Below, piece by piece: positions 10,304 through 18,681 of a DNA stretch of 64,000 nt. The notes under the pieces were generated by a model. That model had not been told where the DNA came from. It saw only the letters and a list, made by a program, of their open reading frames with translations, and searched no databases. The DNA is from Acidipila rosea (GTDB lineage: Bacteria; Acidobacteriota; Terriglobia; Terriglobales; Acidobacteriaceae), in contig NZ_SMGK01000003.1 of NCBI RefSeq assembly GCF_004339725.1, positions 441,380 to 505,379 on the forward strand. The letters run 5' to 3'. Position numbers and translations under genes: made by a program. Position 1 is the first letter of the stretch. Each line of letters begins with the position of its first letter.

Positions 10304-11647
10304 TTGAGCAGTTGTGAGGTATTGATGCTGCACGAATACGTCGAGCGAGTGGTTAATCTCATTGAGCCGGAAGCGAACCATCTCTATCAGATGTCCGTGC
10401 AGCAGGCTCTGGATATCCTGCTGCAGGGCGATACAGAAGAGGTTTCGCGGATCGCAGGCTCCTTCGCAATAGTGGCTCAACGCGGAAAGACTGTGCTACT
10501 GGCGCGCTCCATGGACCGCCCTATGCGATATTTTCTTGCCAAGCGCCAGGCCGGCCCTGTGCTGGTCGTCGCTACGCGCATCGATACCATCCATGACTGG
10601 CTCAGGGCTGAAGGACTGGACGCACAGTTCCATCCCAGTTACACACGCATGGTTCCGGCTCATCACGTAGTTGAGCTACAGCTCATCGGTTGCCCTGACC
10701 CCGATCCTGTTTACAGAAGGTTCTTCACTCCATCCCAGGGGAGTCTGCCTGCCGATACAGAAATGCTTGGCCGCGCCTATATTAGCGCGCTCGCTGACGA
10801 GATTGCGCAATGGCTCAGGAGCATACCGCCATCAGAGCCTGCCGGGGTATGTTTCTCCGGGGGCATCGACAGCGGCAGTGTTTTCCTTACGACCTATCAT
10901 GTCATGCGCACATTGGGCATGAGTCCCGCACGGCTTAAGGCGTTTGTGCTCGACATAGGCAACGGTTCTGATGTGAAGCAGGCTCACAATTTCCTTTCAG
11001 CTTTAGGGCTCGAGCTGTTTCTGGAAACAGTGGAGGTAGAGCCGGCATCTCTCAGGGTGGAAGAGACCATTCGCATCATTGAGGACTACAAAGCGCTTGA
11101 TGTGCAGTCTGCGACCATGGCTACTGCACTCTGCAGGGGCATTCGAGCACGCTATCCGGACTGGCGTTATCTGATTGATGGCGACGGCGGCGATGAAAAT
11201 CTGAAAGATTACCCGATTGAAGAGAATCCTGAGTTGACGATTCGCAGCGTGGTTAACAACCCCATGCTTTACCAGGAGGGTTGGGGTGTAGGCAAGATCA
11301 AGCATTCTCTGACCTACAGTGGCGGGCTCAGCCGCTCCTACACGCGCACCTATGCTCCCGCGCATCACTTCGGTTTCCGCGGATTCAGCCCCTTTACCCG
11401 CCCAGGCGTGATTGCCGTGGCTGAAGGCATTCCCTTCATCGATCTCACCAACTACGATGTGCCTCGTCTTTACGAGCTAAAGGGTGAGATCGTTTCGAAC
11501 GGTGTCAGGGCGGTCACGGGACTTGAGATGCCGGTCTTTCCCAAGCGGCGCTTTCAACACGGCGCAGCTTCAGAGGCCACGTTTCAAGCGAAGCTTCCTT
11601 ACAAGGAAGCCGACTATCGCCAGCAATTTCTTTCACTGTACCCATGA
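10304..11647 (+). CDS. asparagine-synthetase-like ATP-dependent amide ligase
   Basis: This 447-residue protein has the PP-loop SGGIDS at 185-190 and GDGGDE at 293-298, which are the ATP-pyrophosphatase signatures of asparagine synthetase and beta-lactam synthetase. The N-terminal 170 residues resemble the Ntn-hydrolase half but there is no catalytic Cys at position 2, so glutamine hydrolysis is not expected. The likely chemistry is carboxylate adenylation followed by amide formation with another amine, possibly intramolecular. The frame opens with TTG at 10304; ATG at 10325 is an equally good start. The stop overlaps the radical SAM start (ATGA), so the two are translationally coupled. Confidence 0.8.
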   Translation: MSSCEVLMLHEYVERVVNLIEPEANHLYQMSVQQALDILLQGDTEEVSRIAGSFAIVAQRGKTVLLARSMDRPMRYFLAKRQAGPVLVVATRIDTIHDWLRAEGLDAQFHPSYTRMVPAHHVVELQLIGCPDPDPVYRRFFTPSQGSLPADTEMLGRAYISALADEIAQWLRSIPPSEPAGVCFSGGIDSGSVFLTTYHVMRTLGMSPARLKAFVLDIGNGSDVKQAHNFLSALGLELFLETVEVEPASLRVEETIRIIEDYKALDVQSATMATALCRGIRARYPDWRYLIDGDGGDENLKDYPIEENPELTIRSVVNNPMLYQEGWGVGKIKHSLTYSGGLSRSYTRTYAPAHHFGFRGFSPFTRPGVIAVAEGIPFIDLTNYDVPRLYELKGEIVSNGVRAVTGLEMPVFPKRRFQHGAASEATFQAKLPYKEADYRQQFLSLYP

Positions 11648-12612
11648 CTGATCTCCTGTTGCACATCTATCCGGAGCAGGGACTGGCCCGCGACAGATGG
11701 ATCGTTTCCCGGCGTCCGGCGCGGGAGCAACTCAATCCTGGGCTGCCGTACGCATGCTTTGTGGAGGACGAAGCAACGGCTGTGGGCACGATCGAGCCAA
11801 CGGCGACCATCTTTCTTACCAATCGAGAGTGTCCCTTCCGCTGCGTCATGTGTGATCTGTGGCGCTATACGCTCACTCAGTCTGTGCCTCCCGGCGCGAT
11901 ACCTGCGCAGATCGATCACGCCCTTGCCACCCTGGCGCCAGCCACGCAGGTCAAGCTCTACAACAGTGGAAACTTCTTTGATCCGGGAGCCATTCCTCCC
12001 GTGGACTATCCGGCAATCGCCGAACGGCTCACACGCTTTGAACGCGTTATCGTCGAGAACCACCCGCTGCTCACGGGTGAAAGCTGCCTGCGCTTTCGCG
12101 ATCTCCTCTCCGGACGACTTGAGATAGCCATGGGCCTTGAGACGGCCCACCCTGAAACCCTTGCACGCCTCAATAAGCGAATGACTCCCACCCAGTTCGC
12201 AACTGCGGCTCATTTTCTGCGCAAGCATGAGATAGACCTGCGCGTATTCATCCTGGTGCAGCCGCCGTTCATGCCGCCGCAGGAATCTCTTCATTGGGCG
12301 CAGGCATCTCTCGATCTCGCATTCGATCTTGGCGCAACCGCTGCAAGCCTGATTCCGACCCGCGGCGGCAACGGAGCGATGGAAACTCTCGCCGCGGACG
12401 GAAGCTTCGTGCCGCCCTCGCTTGTCACGGTGGAGGCGGCGATGGAGTACGGTCTTCGCCTGGGTAGAGGCCGCGTCTTTGTAGATACATGGGATCTGCA
12501 CACAACATGCGCCGCGTGCAACGCGAATCGCGTTGCACGGCTGCGACAGATGAATCTGCAGCAGACCATCCTTTCCCGTGTAGGGTGTGCTCAGTGCGGA
12601 GCGGCGAGTTGA
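11644..12612 (+). CDS. radical SAM protein with C-terminal cysteine pairs
   Basis: This 322-residue protein has the CX3CX2C cluster motif of radical SAM enzymes at C63, C67 and C70 (CPFRCVMCDLW), followed by a TIM-barrel-like body. Two further CxxC pairs at 289/292 and 315/318 could bind zinc or an auxiliary iron-sulfur cluster. Overall it resembles the Elp3-like/TIGR01210-type group, but the substrate is unknown. It overlaps the upstream ligase by 4 bp and the downstream flavoprotein at TTGA, making a tight three-gene operon. A small-molecule or peptide substrate made by the ligase is a reasonable inference. Confidence 0.8.
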   Translation: MTDLLLHIYPEQGLARDRWIVSRRPAREQLNPGLPYACFVEDEATAVGTIEPTATIFLTNRECPFRCVMCDLWRYTLTQSVPPGAIPAQIDHALATLAPATQVKLYNSGNFFDPGAIPPVDYPAIAERLTRFERVIVENHPLLTGESCLRFRDLLSGRLEIAMGLETAHPETLARLNKRMTPTQFATAAHFLRKHEIDLRVFILVQPPFMPPQESLHWAQASLDLAFDLGATAASLIPTRGGNGAMETLAADGSFVPPSLVTVEAAMEYGLRLGRGRVFVDTWDLHTTCAACNANRVARLRQMNLQQTILSRVGCAQCGAAS

Positions 12613-14153
12613 GCAGGCGATATGACATCGCTATCGCGGGCTCAGGGTTTGGCGGATCCCTCACGGCAATGATCCTGCGCCGCATGGGGCTGTCGGTCGT
12701 GCTTCTCGAGCGCAACAGGCATCCCCGCTTCGCCATCGGCGAGTCATCCACACCATTGACGAACCTGATCCTGGAACGCCTGTGCAGGCAGTATGACTTG
12801 GAGCGGCTGACTCCGCTCTGCAAGTGGGGCAGCTGGCAAGCGACTTATCCGCATTTGGCTTGCGGACTTAAGCGCGGCTTCAGCTTCTTTCATCATTCGC
12901 TGGGCGGCCCGGCGCATGATCCCGCAGATCGCGAGAGGCATCTTCTCGTCGCTGCCAGTCCTCATGACCGGATTGGCGATACTCACTGGTATCGCGGGTC
13001 ATTCGATCATTTCCTTGCGCAGGAAGCAGTGTCTTTCGGCGCGGACTTGTACGAAGACTTTGCCTTGAGCACGCTGCAATTGACAGACAGCGGGGTAGCG
13101 ATCGGGGGCAGCTGCAACGGCGAGCAGCGCAAAGTCGAAGCTGGCTTCATCATCGATGCGACAGGGCCCCGCGGCTTTCTGCATCAGGCACTCCAGCTTG
13201 AAGAAATGGCGCCGGTAGGAATGCCTTCTACGCAGGCGCTCTACTCACACTTTCGCGGCGTGGAGCGTCGGCCGCTCGCCGATGATGCGGTGCCCTATCC
13301 GGTAGAGGATGCCGCGGTCCATCATGTCTTTGAAGGTGGCTGGATCTGGGTTCTTCACTTCAACAACGGCATCACCAGCGCGGGTGTCGCCGCCAGCGCT
13401 GCGGTGGCTGAGCGGCTCAAACTCACTGACGGCGAAGCAGCATGGATGCGCATGCTGAATGAACTGCCTGGCGTGAGGGCGCAGTTCACAGGCGCATCGC
13501 CTGTCGAGCGCTTCGTCCACATGCCGCGAGTGGGCTTTCGCAGCAGCAGGATGGTCGGCAGCCGTTGGGCCATGCTGCCTTCAGCAGCTGGCTTTGTCGA
13601 TCCGCTTCTGTCCACTGGCTTTCCCCTCACCCTGCTGGGCATCGAGCGGCTTACCGGGATCATCCGCCAGGACTGGGGAACGTCGCACTTTGACGAAGCG
13701 CTGCACAACTATGCGGCTGAGACGGGCGAGGAGTTTACTGCTGCATCCCAGCTCATCGGCGCACTTTATCGCAGCATGGGAAACTTCCGTCTTTTTGCAG
13801 CCATTTCCTTCCTCTATTTTGCGGCGGTCAGCTATGCGGAGACAGCCTGCAGAATGCAAAATCCATCGCTCGCATCGTCGTTTCTTCTGCATACAGACAC
13901 AGACTTTGCCACCGCCTGCAAGCGATTGTTCGAAGAGTTGCACCATGCCGTAAACCCGGCTGATGAAGAGCGTCTGATCGGCGAAGCCATGAAGTTAATC
14001 GAGCCTATCAATCTTGGTGGCTTTGGCAACTCCCAACGACAGAACTGGTATCCGGTGGACGCTGAAGACTTACTGCAGAACGCACATAAGCTTCATGCCT
14101 CCCAGCCCGAGGTGGCAGCTATGCTTGAACGCTCAGGCTTTTGGGAGACATAG
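12609..14153 (+). CDS. FAD-dependent oxidoreductase, flavin halogenase-like
   Basis: This protein of about 514 residues begins with a Rossmann dinucleotide motif, IAGSGFGGS, followed by the ESSTPL segment typical of tryptophan-halogenase-like flavoproteins. A GGWIWVLHF segment recalls the WxWxIP motif of flavin halogenases but lacks the proline, so halogenation cannot be assumed; hydroxylation or another oxidation is possible. The TTG at 12609 is chosen because it overlaps the upstream stop as TTGA; GTG at 12594 is the alternative. It is the last gene of the operon, and its stop lies 7 bases from the stop of the convergent UnbV-like gene. Confidence 0.72.
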   Translation: MSRRYDIAIAGSGFGGSLTAMILRRMGLSVVLLERNRHPRFAIGESSTPLTNLILERLCRQYDLERLTPLCKWGSWQATYPHLACGLKRGFSFFHHSLGGPAHDPADRERHLLVAASPHDRIGDTHWYRGSFDHFLAQEAVSFGADLYEDFALSTLQLTDSGVAIGGSCNGEQRKVEAGFIIDATGPRGFLHQALQLEEMAPVGMPSTQALYSHFRGVERRPLADDAVPYPVEDAAVHHVFEGGWIWVLHFNNGITSAGVAASAAVAERLKLTDGEAAWMRMLNELPGVRAQFTGASPVERFVHMPRVGFRSSRMVGSRWAMLPSAAGFVDPLLSTGFPLTLLGIERLTGIIRQDWGTSHFDEALHNYAAETGEEFTAASQLIGALYRSMGNFRLFAAISFLYFAAVSYAETACRMQNPSLASSFLLHTDTDFATACKRLFEELHHAVNPADEERLIGEAMKLIEPINLGGFGNSQRQNWYPVDAEDLLQNAHKLHASQPEVAAMLERSGFWET

Positions 14154-14160
14154 CTGCCTC

Positions 14161-16008
14161 CTACCTGTTCTGCGTGTCAGCTGCCCCGTGGCTATTGGAT
14201 GCCTTTCCGCTGAGGTCAATCGGCTCACTTGCAACAATGCCTTTTCCTTCCACGATCGTAAGGCTCTGATTAGGTTTGATATCTGCGATCTGTTCACGAT
14301 GGCCACGCGGCCACGCAATACTCAGCTTCAGCAATCTGCTGGAATCGGGTTTCCCCAGGCCAAAGGTCAAGGGAAGCTCACTTTGAGATAGGTATCCTGA
14401 GCCACCTTTGACCATTCGCTGTAGACGAAGGCTCCGCCCATCGACAAGGATTGCTACCGCACCGATGGCATCGCGGTTCGATCGTGTGCCTACCAGTCGC
14501 ACGCGAAGCATATCGTTTTGGTTTCCGCCCATATTGCGCAGCAGGCGTGCAGGCCCATTGCCGGCAGTGATCACAAGATCAAGGTCGCCATCATTATCGA
14601 AGTCGCCATACGCGGCGCCACGGCCCACGATCGGCTGCTGCAGCGCCGGCCCGGTTCGATTCGAGACATTTTCAAAGGAGCCGTGTCCTTCGTTGCGAAA
14701 CAGAAGTGTCGGCTCCTTGTAGCTAATCGAGGGCTGGGTCACGCTTACATCATCAGCCACATGCCCGTTGACCGCGAGCACATCCATCAGTCCGTCGAGA
14801 TTGTAGTCGAAGAAGAATGTGCTGAAGGTAAGCACCTTGTTGGTCCAGCGATCGATTCCAGTTGTGGAGGATTGCTCACTGTAGATTCCGGCGCCGTCCG
14901 TGCTATAGAGTGCCAGCCCCTCATTGCTGAAGTTGCCGATTACCGCGCCAGGCTGTCCAGAGTTCTGATAATCTCCCACGTCTACGCCCATGCCCGCGCG
15001 GGTAGCACCGGCCTCGCTGTAGGCCACACCTGCTTGCACTCCCACGTCAGTAAACGTCCCGTTATGGTTGTTGCGATAGAGCTTGTTCGGCTCCGTATCG
15101 TTCGTCACCAGCAGATCAAGCCAGCCATCGTTGTCGTAGTCGAGAAGGGCAACCCCCATCGACTTGCTGGTCGGGTCGTAGAGCCCCGCTTTCTGTGTCA
15201 CATCTTCAAAGGTGCCGTCGCCGCGGTTATGATACAGGTGATTACTCTCTCCCTTGTAAACCTGCGGCGTGCAATAGGACTTGTTCTTGCCGTCCAGGGA
15301 ACAGGTCTGGTCGGTTTCAGCCGACCATGTCACGTAGTGCTCGACAAAGAGATCGAGCTTCCCATCATTGTCGTAATCGACCCACACGGCACTGCTCGAA
15401 AAACCCGACCCTCCCACTCCGGCTTTCTTGGTTACATCTGCGAACCGCCCGTTACCGAGATTGTGAAACAGGTGATTGGAGCCAACTGCAGTGATGTAAA
15501 TATCTTCCCTGCCATCGTTATCGTAGTCACCGGCTGCGCAACCCATGCCATAGAATGAGCTCGCCAGCCCGGCTTCGCGCGTGCGGTCCGTGAAGGTGCC
15601 GTCGCCATTGTTGTGATAGAGCGCCGGGTAAGAGGCAGCGGAGCCGTGTCCCGGCCAGTCGGCTGAATTAACGAACAGGATGTCTTGTCGGCCGTCATTG
15701 TCGTAGTCGAGAACACAGACGCCGCTGCCCATCGTCTCCGGAAGATACTTCTTTCCAAAGGCACCATTATTGTGTTTGAAGTGAATGCCTGCTTCGCGTG
15801 TGACATCGACGAATTGGACAGGCCCCAAGGGCCGGTCTGCTGCGGCAGATATCGCCGCCTGCGTAGCAGGCGAAGCCGCAGTTGAGCCTGTGTGCTTGGC
15901 TGCTGTCTGGCTTCTCTCCACCGGCTTCCGACCGTCGGTCTGCCTGCAGCCCGAGACGAAGGAAAGCGCTACAGTCAGTGCGCAGGTTGTGAATAGCGAC
16001 AGTCTCAT
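14161..16008 (-). CDS. CRTAC1/UnbV-like lipoprotein with FG-GAP repeats and ASPIC domain
   Basis: This 615-residue exported lipoprotein has the lipobox FVSGC with C21 as the probable lipidated residue. About seven FG-GAP/VCBS repeats follow (DYDNDGRQDIL, DYDNDGREDI, DYDNDGKLDLF and others), then an ASPIC_UnbV domain (GGSGYLSQSE) near 525-590. The family is named after UnbV of enediyne clusters and human CRTAC1; its chemistry is not established. It is the last gene of a four-gene minus-strand operon, 25 bp after the UnbU-like gene. Confidence 0.85.
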   Translation of the reverse strand: MRLSLFTTCALTVALSFVSGCRQTDGRKPVERSQTAAKHTGSTAASPATQAAISAAADRPLGPVQFVDVTREAGIHFKHNNGAFGKKYLPETMGSGVCVLDYDNDGRQDILFVNSADWPGHGSAASYPALYHNNGDGTFTDRTREAGLASSFYGMGCAAGDYDNDGREDIYITAVGSNHLFHNLGNGRFADVTKKAGVGGSGFSSSAVWVDYDNDGKLDLFVEHYVTWSAETDQTCSLDGKNKSYCTPQVYKGESNHLYHNRGDGTFEDVTQKAGLYDPTSKSMGVALLDYDNDGWLDLLVTNDTEPNKLYRNNHNGTFTDVGVQAGVAYSEAGATRAGMGVDVGDYQNSGQPGAVIGNFSNEGLALYSTDGAGIYSEQSSTTGIDRWTNKVLTFSTFFFDYNLDGLMDVLAVNGHVADDVSVTQPSISYKEPTLLFRNEGHGSFENVSNRTGPALQQPIVGRGAAYGDFDNDGDLDLVITAGNGPARLLRNMGGNQNDMLRVRLVGTRSNRDAIGAVAILVDGRSLRLQRMVKGGSGYLSQSELPLTFGLGKPDSSRLLKLSIAWPRGHREQIADIKPNQSLTIVEGKGIVASEPIDLSGKASNSHGAADTQNR

Positions 16009-16033
16009 CCGGATCGTTTCCGCCTAAGTAAGA

Positions 16034-16888
16034 TCATGCTGCCATTGCATAGGCGCGCCGTTGGCGCGATGCGAGGTATGTCTCAAGCAGCAACGCCAAT
16101 GGCCCAACCAGAAACAGTGCATAGAACGGGGCATAGACCGCCTGGTGCAGGCGCAGCACCATCTCCACCCCAGCTACAGCGAAGACGACCACGCACTGGG
16201 CCCACTTCGCCTTAACAGTCGTCTTTGGATCAGTGATCATAAAGAAAACAAACAGCTGATACATCGGTCCCGTAATGGGAGCAATTTCAGATTGCCATGG
16301 ACTCCCCGTCATCCAGCTGCGCAGAAAAGCAAATCCCATAAATGAGACGACATATGTCGCGCAGATATGAAATCGGTGTAGGCGCCAGATGATCGCCGAA
16401 CCGAGAGCCCAGATCACGATCATGGGCCACAAGAAATTACCCCATTGAATGCTGAGCCCCGCAACCGTGGCAGAGGCGAGCACCAGCATGGCCGAGATCC
16501 CGAAGTTCGACGGATTCCAGATGTGCCTTCCATTCACGCGAAAAAGATACTTCGACGTAATCGAGATGAGCGCGCACAGCGCATAGGGCCAGAAGGCCGG
16601 CGAGCGGATCAGTATGCCAACACTGATGCCGCTGATATAGGCGCTCGCCAGGTGAGGCCATCGGCCGTAGAAGATCTTCGAGAGCACGAGCTCGGCCACT
16701 ATTGATGTCACGATAGCCAGCAGCGTTCTGGCAAAACTTTCGAGGATGCCGTAAGAAAGCTGGCCTGCCAGCAGGATCGCAGTGATCAGGATTGGAGATA
16801 AGTAGCGATTTTCAGGACTGAGAAAGCGCTTCCATCCCGCACTGGAGTTTCCCTGTCCCACGCCTTCCGCTGAGAGTGTTTGGCTCAC
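16034..16888 (-). CDS. UnbU-like RnfD/NqrB-family membrane protein
   Basis: This 284-residue integral membrane protein has about eight to ten hydrophobic helices and the conserved HIWNPSNFGI segment. It belongs to the NqrB/RnfD fold family as the enediyne-associated UnbU subgroup. NqrB and RnfD carry covalently bound FMN in electron-transfer complexes; I do not see the usual FMN-binding threonine motif here, so redox function is uncertain. The start is GTG at 16888 because it overlaps the upstream TGA as GTGA; a longer frame to 16960 would run deep into the neighbouring gene. Its position between two UnbV-like genes supports a membrane partner role. Confidence 0.8.
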   Translation of the reverse strand: MSQTLSAEGVGQGNSSAGWKRFLSPENRYLSPILITAILLAGQLSYGILESFARTLLAIVTSIVAELVLSKIFYGRWPHLASAYISGISVGILIRSPAFWPYALCALISITSKYLFRVNGRHIWNPSNFGISAMLVLASATVAGLSIQWGNFLWPMIVIWALGSAIIWRLHRFHICATYVVSFMGFAFLRSWMTGSPWQSEIAPITGPMYQLFVFFMITDPKTTVKAKWAQCVVVFAVAGVEMVLRLHQAVYAPFYALFLVGPLALLLETYLASRQRRAYAMAA

Positions 16889-18681
16889 TTCGCCTCCAGG
16901 ATATGGTAGAGCTTGTCCGGAGCCAGGTCGTGCACCACCTGCTTTGTACCAGATGGCCACCGGATAACCGCCTTGTCGATCTGTGCATCTGGCCCGAGCC
17001 CGAAATGCAGACGGCGATCATTCTGCGCTGCAAAGCCACTACCTCCGGACACCTGCTGTATCTGCTGTTTGCCGTTCCAGTAGACCGTGACTTCAGCGCC
17101 GATCGCGCTGCGGTTGCTGCGCGTTCCCTCCAGCGCAAACTCGATCCACCGATTGCCGGGCTTCACATGATTCTTATACACAAGCAGCGGCCCACGTTGG
17201 TTAGCTACCACCACATCGAGTACACCACGATTCCACAAATCGGCCATCGCCACAGAGCGGCCATCATGCGTATCGGCCACTCCGACTGCTCGGGCCACAT
17301 CTTCAAACTTGCCCTCTCCGTCATTCAACCAGACCTTCTTCTGCTGGTAGCCGGAGAGACTGCGGCCCTTCATCGCGGGCCAATTCTTAGCATCGTCGAT
17401 AATCGTACTGTTACCGCCCGCAATCTTTGTAAAGTCATACCAGTAGCTCTTGCTTCGATCCAGCGAAACGTAGCCGTTCACCAGGTAGAGGTCCAGATTG
17501 CCGTCATTATTCAGATCTCCAAACTGCGCACCGAAGCTCCAGCCTCCAAGCTCCACACCCATATCCCGCGCCATATTCGTGTAGCGCAACGAGCCTTTAG
17601 GTGCGCTCTCGTCCGGTACCCACAGGTTGTTGCCTTGGATCAGCACACCTTCTTCGGAGATATTCGACACATAGATCGAATATTTCCCCTGGTCAAAAAT
17701 ATCGCCGAACGCGGCATTCATTCCGCTCTTGGGTGCTGCCCCCACGCCCGTTTGCTGGCCTGCTTCGTGAAAGCGTCCACCGTCGTTCAGGAAGAGTTCC
17801 GAAACGCCGTAATCATTGGCGATGAAGAGATCCTGGCGTCCCGTCCCGCGCAGGTCAGCGGCCGCCGCTGCGAGCGCCCAGCGACGGCTGGTGATGCCGA
17901 CCTTCTGGCTGACCTCCTCAAACTTTCCATTGCCAAGATTGTGGAACAGATACTTGCGGCCGCCGTTCTTTGCGTACTCAAAGCTTTCCGGCATCATGCG
18001 TGTATTGTCGAGCTTCCACAGATTCACGTTCTCGGGGTAGTACCCACCCACAAACAAGTCCAGCTTGCCGTCGCCGTCATAGTCAAACCAGACCGCTGTA
18101 TTTGCATTGATCCACGGCGGCAGTCCTGCCTCATCACCTACCTGGGTAAAGCCGTGCCCGTGATCGTTGTGGAACAACTCCGGTTTGCCCCACTTGATCA
18201 GGAACATATCTTCGTAGCCGTCGTTGTCGTAATCGCCCCACACCGCGCCCATCGAGACTCCCGTCCCTGCGCGATTTACATCGGCGACTCCCATCTTCTC
18301 TGCCACATCCTGAAAGGTCCCATCGTGCATGTTGCGATAGAGATGGTTCCTGCTGCCGATAGCGCTGTTCGTCACATAGAGATCGGGCCATCCGTCACGA
18401 TCAAAGTCCACAATTGATACGGACGCCCCCATCGAGGCGACCTCCGGCATGATGGCATCGAGCCGGGGGTCCAGCGTCGGCGCCTCATGGATAAAATTGA
18501 TGCCTGCCTGCTTCGAGACTTCGTCGAAATAAAAGCCATATCGCGCGAGCGCCGTAGCGCTGCTGATCGCACCCTGTGCTGCAGCATGCCGGGTGTCGCG
18601 CCGCTGCAGCACGAAGGGAACAAACAGCAGTGCTACAAAGAATAGCGCCAGGATGAATTTTGCGCTGCGTCGTGGTTTCAT
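16885..18681 (-). CDS. CRTAC1/UnbV-like membrane-anchored FG-GAP protein
   Basis: This 598-residue protein has an N-terminal membrane anchor or signal segment (about 8-24), FG-GAP/VCBS repeats through about 60-500 (DFDRDGWPDLYVTNS, DYDGDGKLDLF, LNNDGNLDLY), and an ASPIC_UnbV domain near the C-terminus (GGSGFAAQN). It overlaps the upstream TPR/ASPIC gene by ATGA and the downstream UnbU-like gene by GTGA, so the three are coupled. It diverges from the UnbV-like protein at 14161-16008 and is not a recent duplicate. Location is probably periplasmic. Function is unknown. Confidence 0.85.
   Translation of the reverse strand: MKPRRSAKFILALFFVALLFVPFVLQRRDTRHAAAQGAISSATALARYGFYFDEVSKQAGINFIHEAPTLDPRLDAIMPEVASMGASVSIVDFDRDGWPDLYVTNSAIGSRNHLYRNMHDGTFQDVAEKMGVADVNRAGTGVSMGAVWGDYDNDGYEDMFLIKWGKPELFHNDHGHGFTQVGDEAGLPPWINANTAVWFDYDGDGKLDLFVGGYYPENVNLWKLDNTRMMPESFEYAKNGGRKYLFHNLGNGKFEEVSQKVGITSRRWALAAAAADLRGTGRQDLFIANDYGVSELFLNDGGRFHEAGQQTGVGAAPKSGMNAAFGDIFDQGKYSIYVSNISEEGVLIQGNNLWVPDESAPKGSLRYTNMARDMGVELGGWSFGAQFGDLNNDGNLDLYLVNGYVSLDRSKSYWYDFTKIAGGNSTIIDDAKNWPAMKGRSLSGYQQKKVWLNDGEGKFEDVARAVGVADTHDGRSVAMADLWNRGVLDVVVANQRGPLLVYKNHVKPGNRWIEFALEGTRSNRSAIGAEVTVYWNGKQQIQQVSGGSGFAAQNDRRLHFGLGPDAQIDKAVIRWPSGTKQVVHDLAPDKLYHILEAK

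Noticed and set aside
11614-12501. 295-codon minus-strand frame
   Set aside because: Antisense to the radical SAM gene, whose CX3CX2C motif and coupling to its neighbours are clear.
14518-15558. 346-codon plus-strand frame
   Set aside because: Antisense shadow of the FG-GAP repeats of the UnbV-like lipoprotein at 14161-16008.
16876-18417. 513-codon open frame on the plus strand inside the UnbV-like gene
   Set aside because: It is antisense to FG-GAP repeats, whose codon pattern (GAC/GAT-rich loops) leaves the opposite strand open. The translation has no domain and the minus-strand gene is certain.
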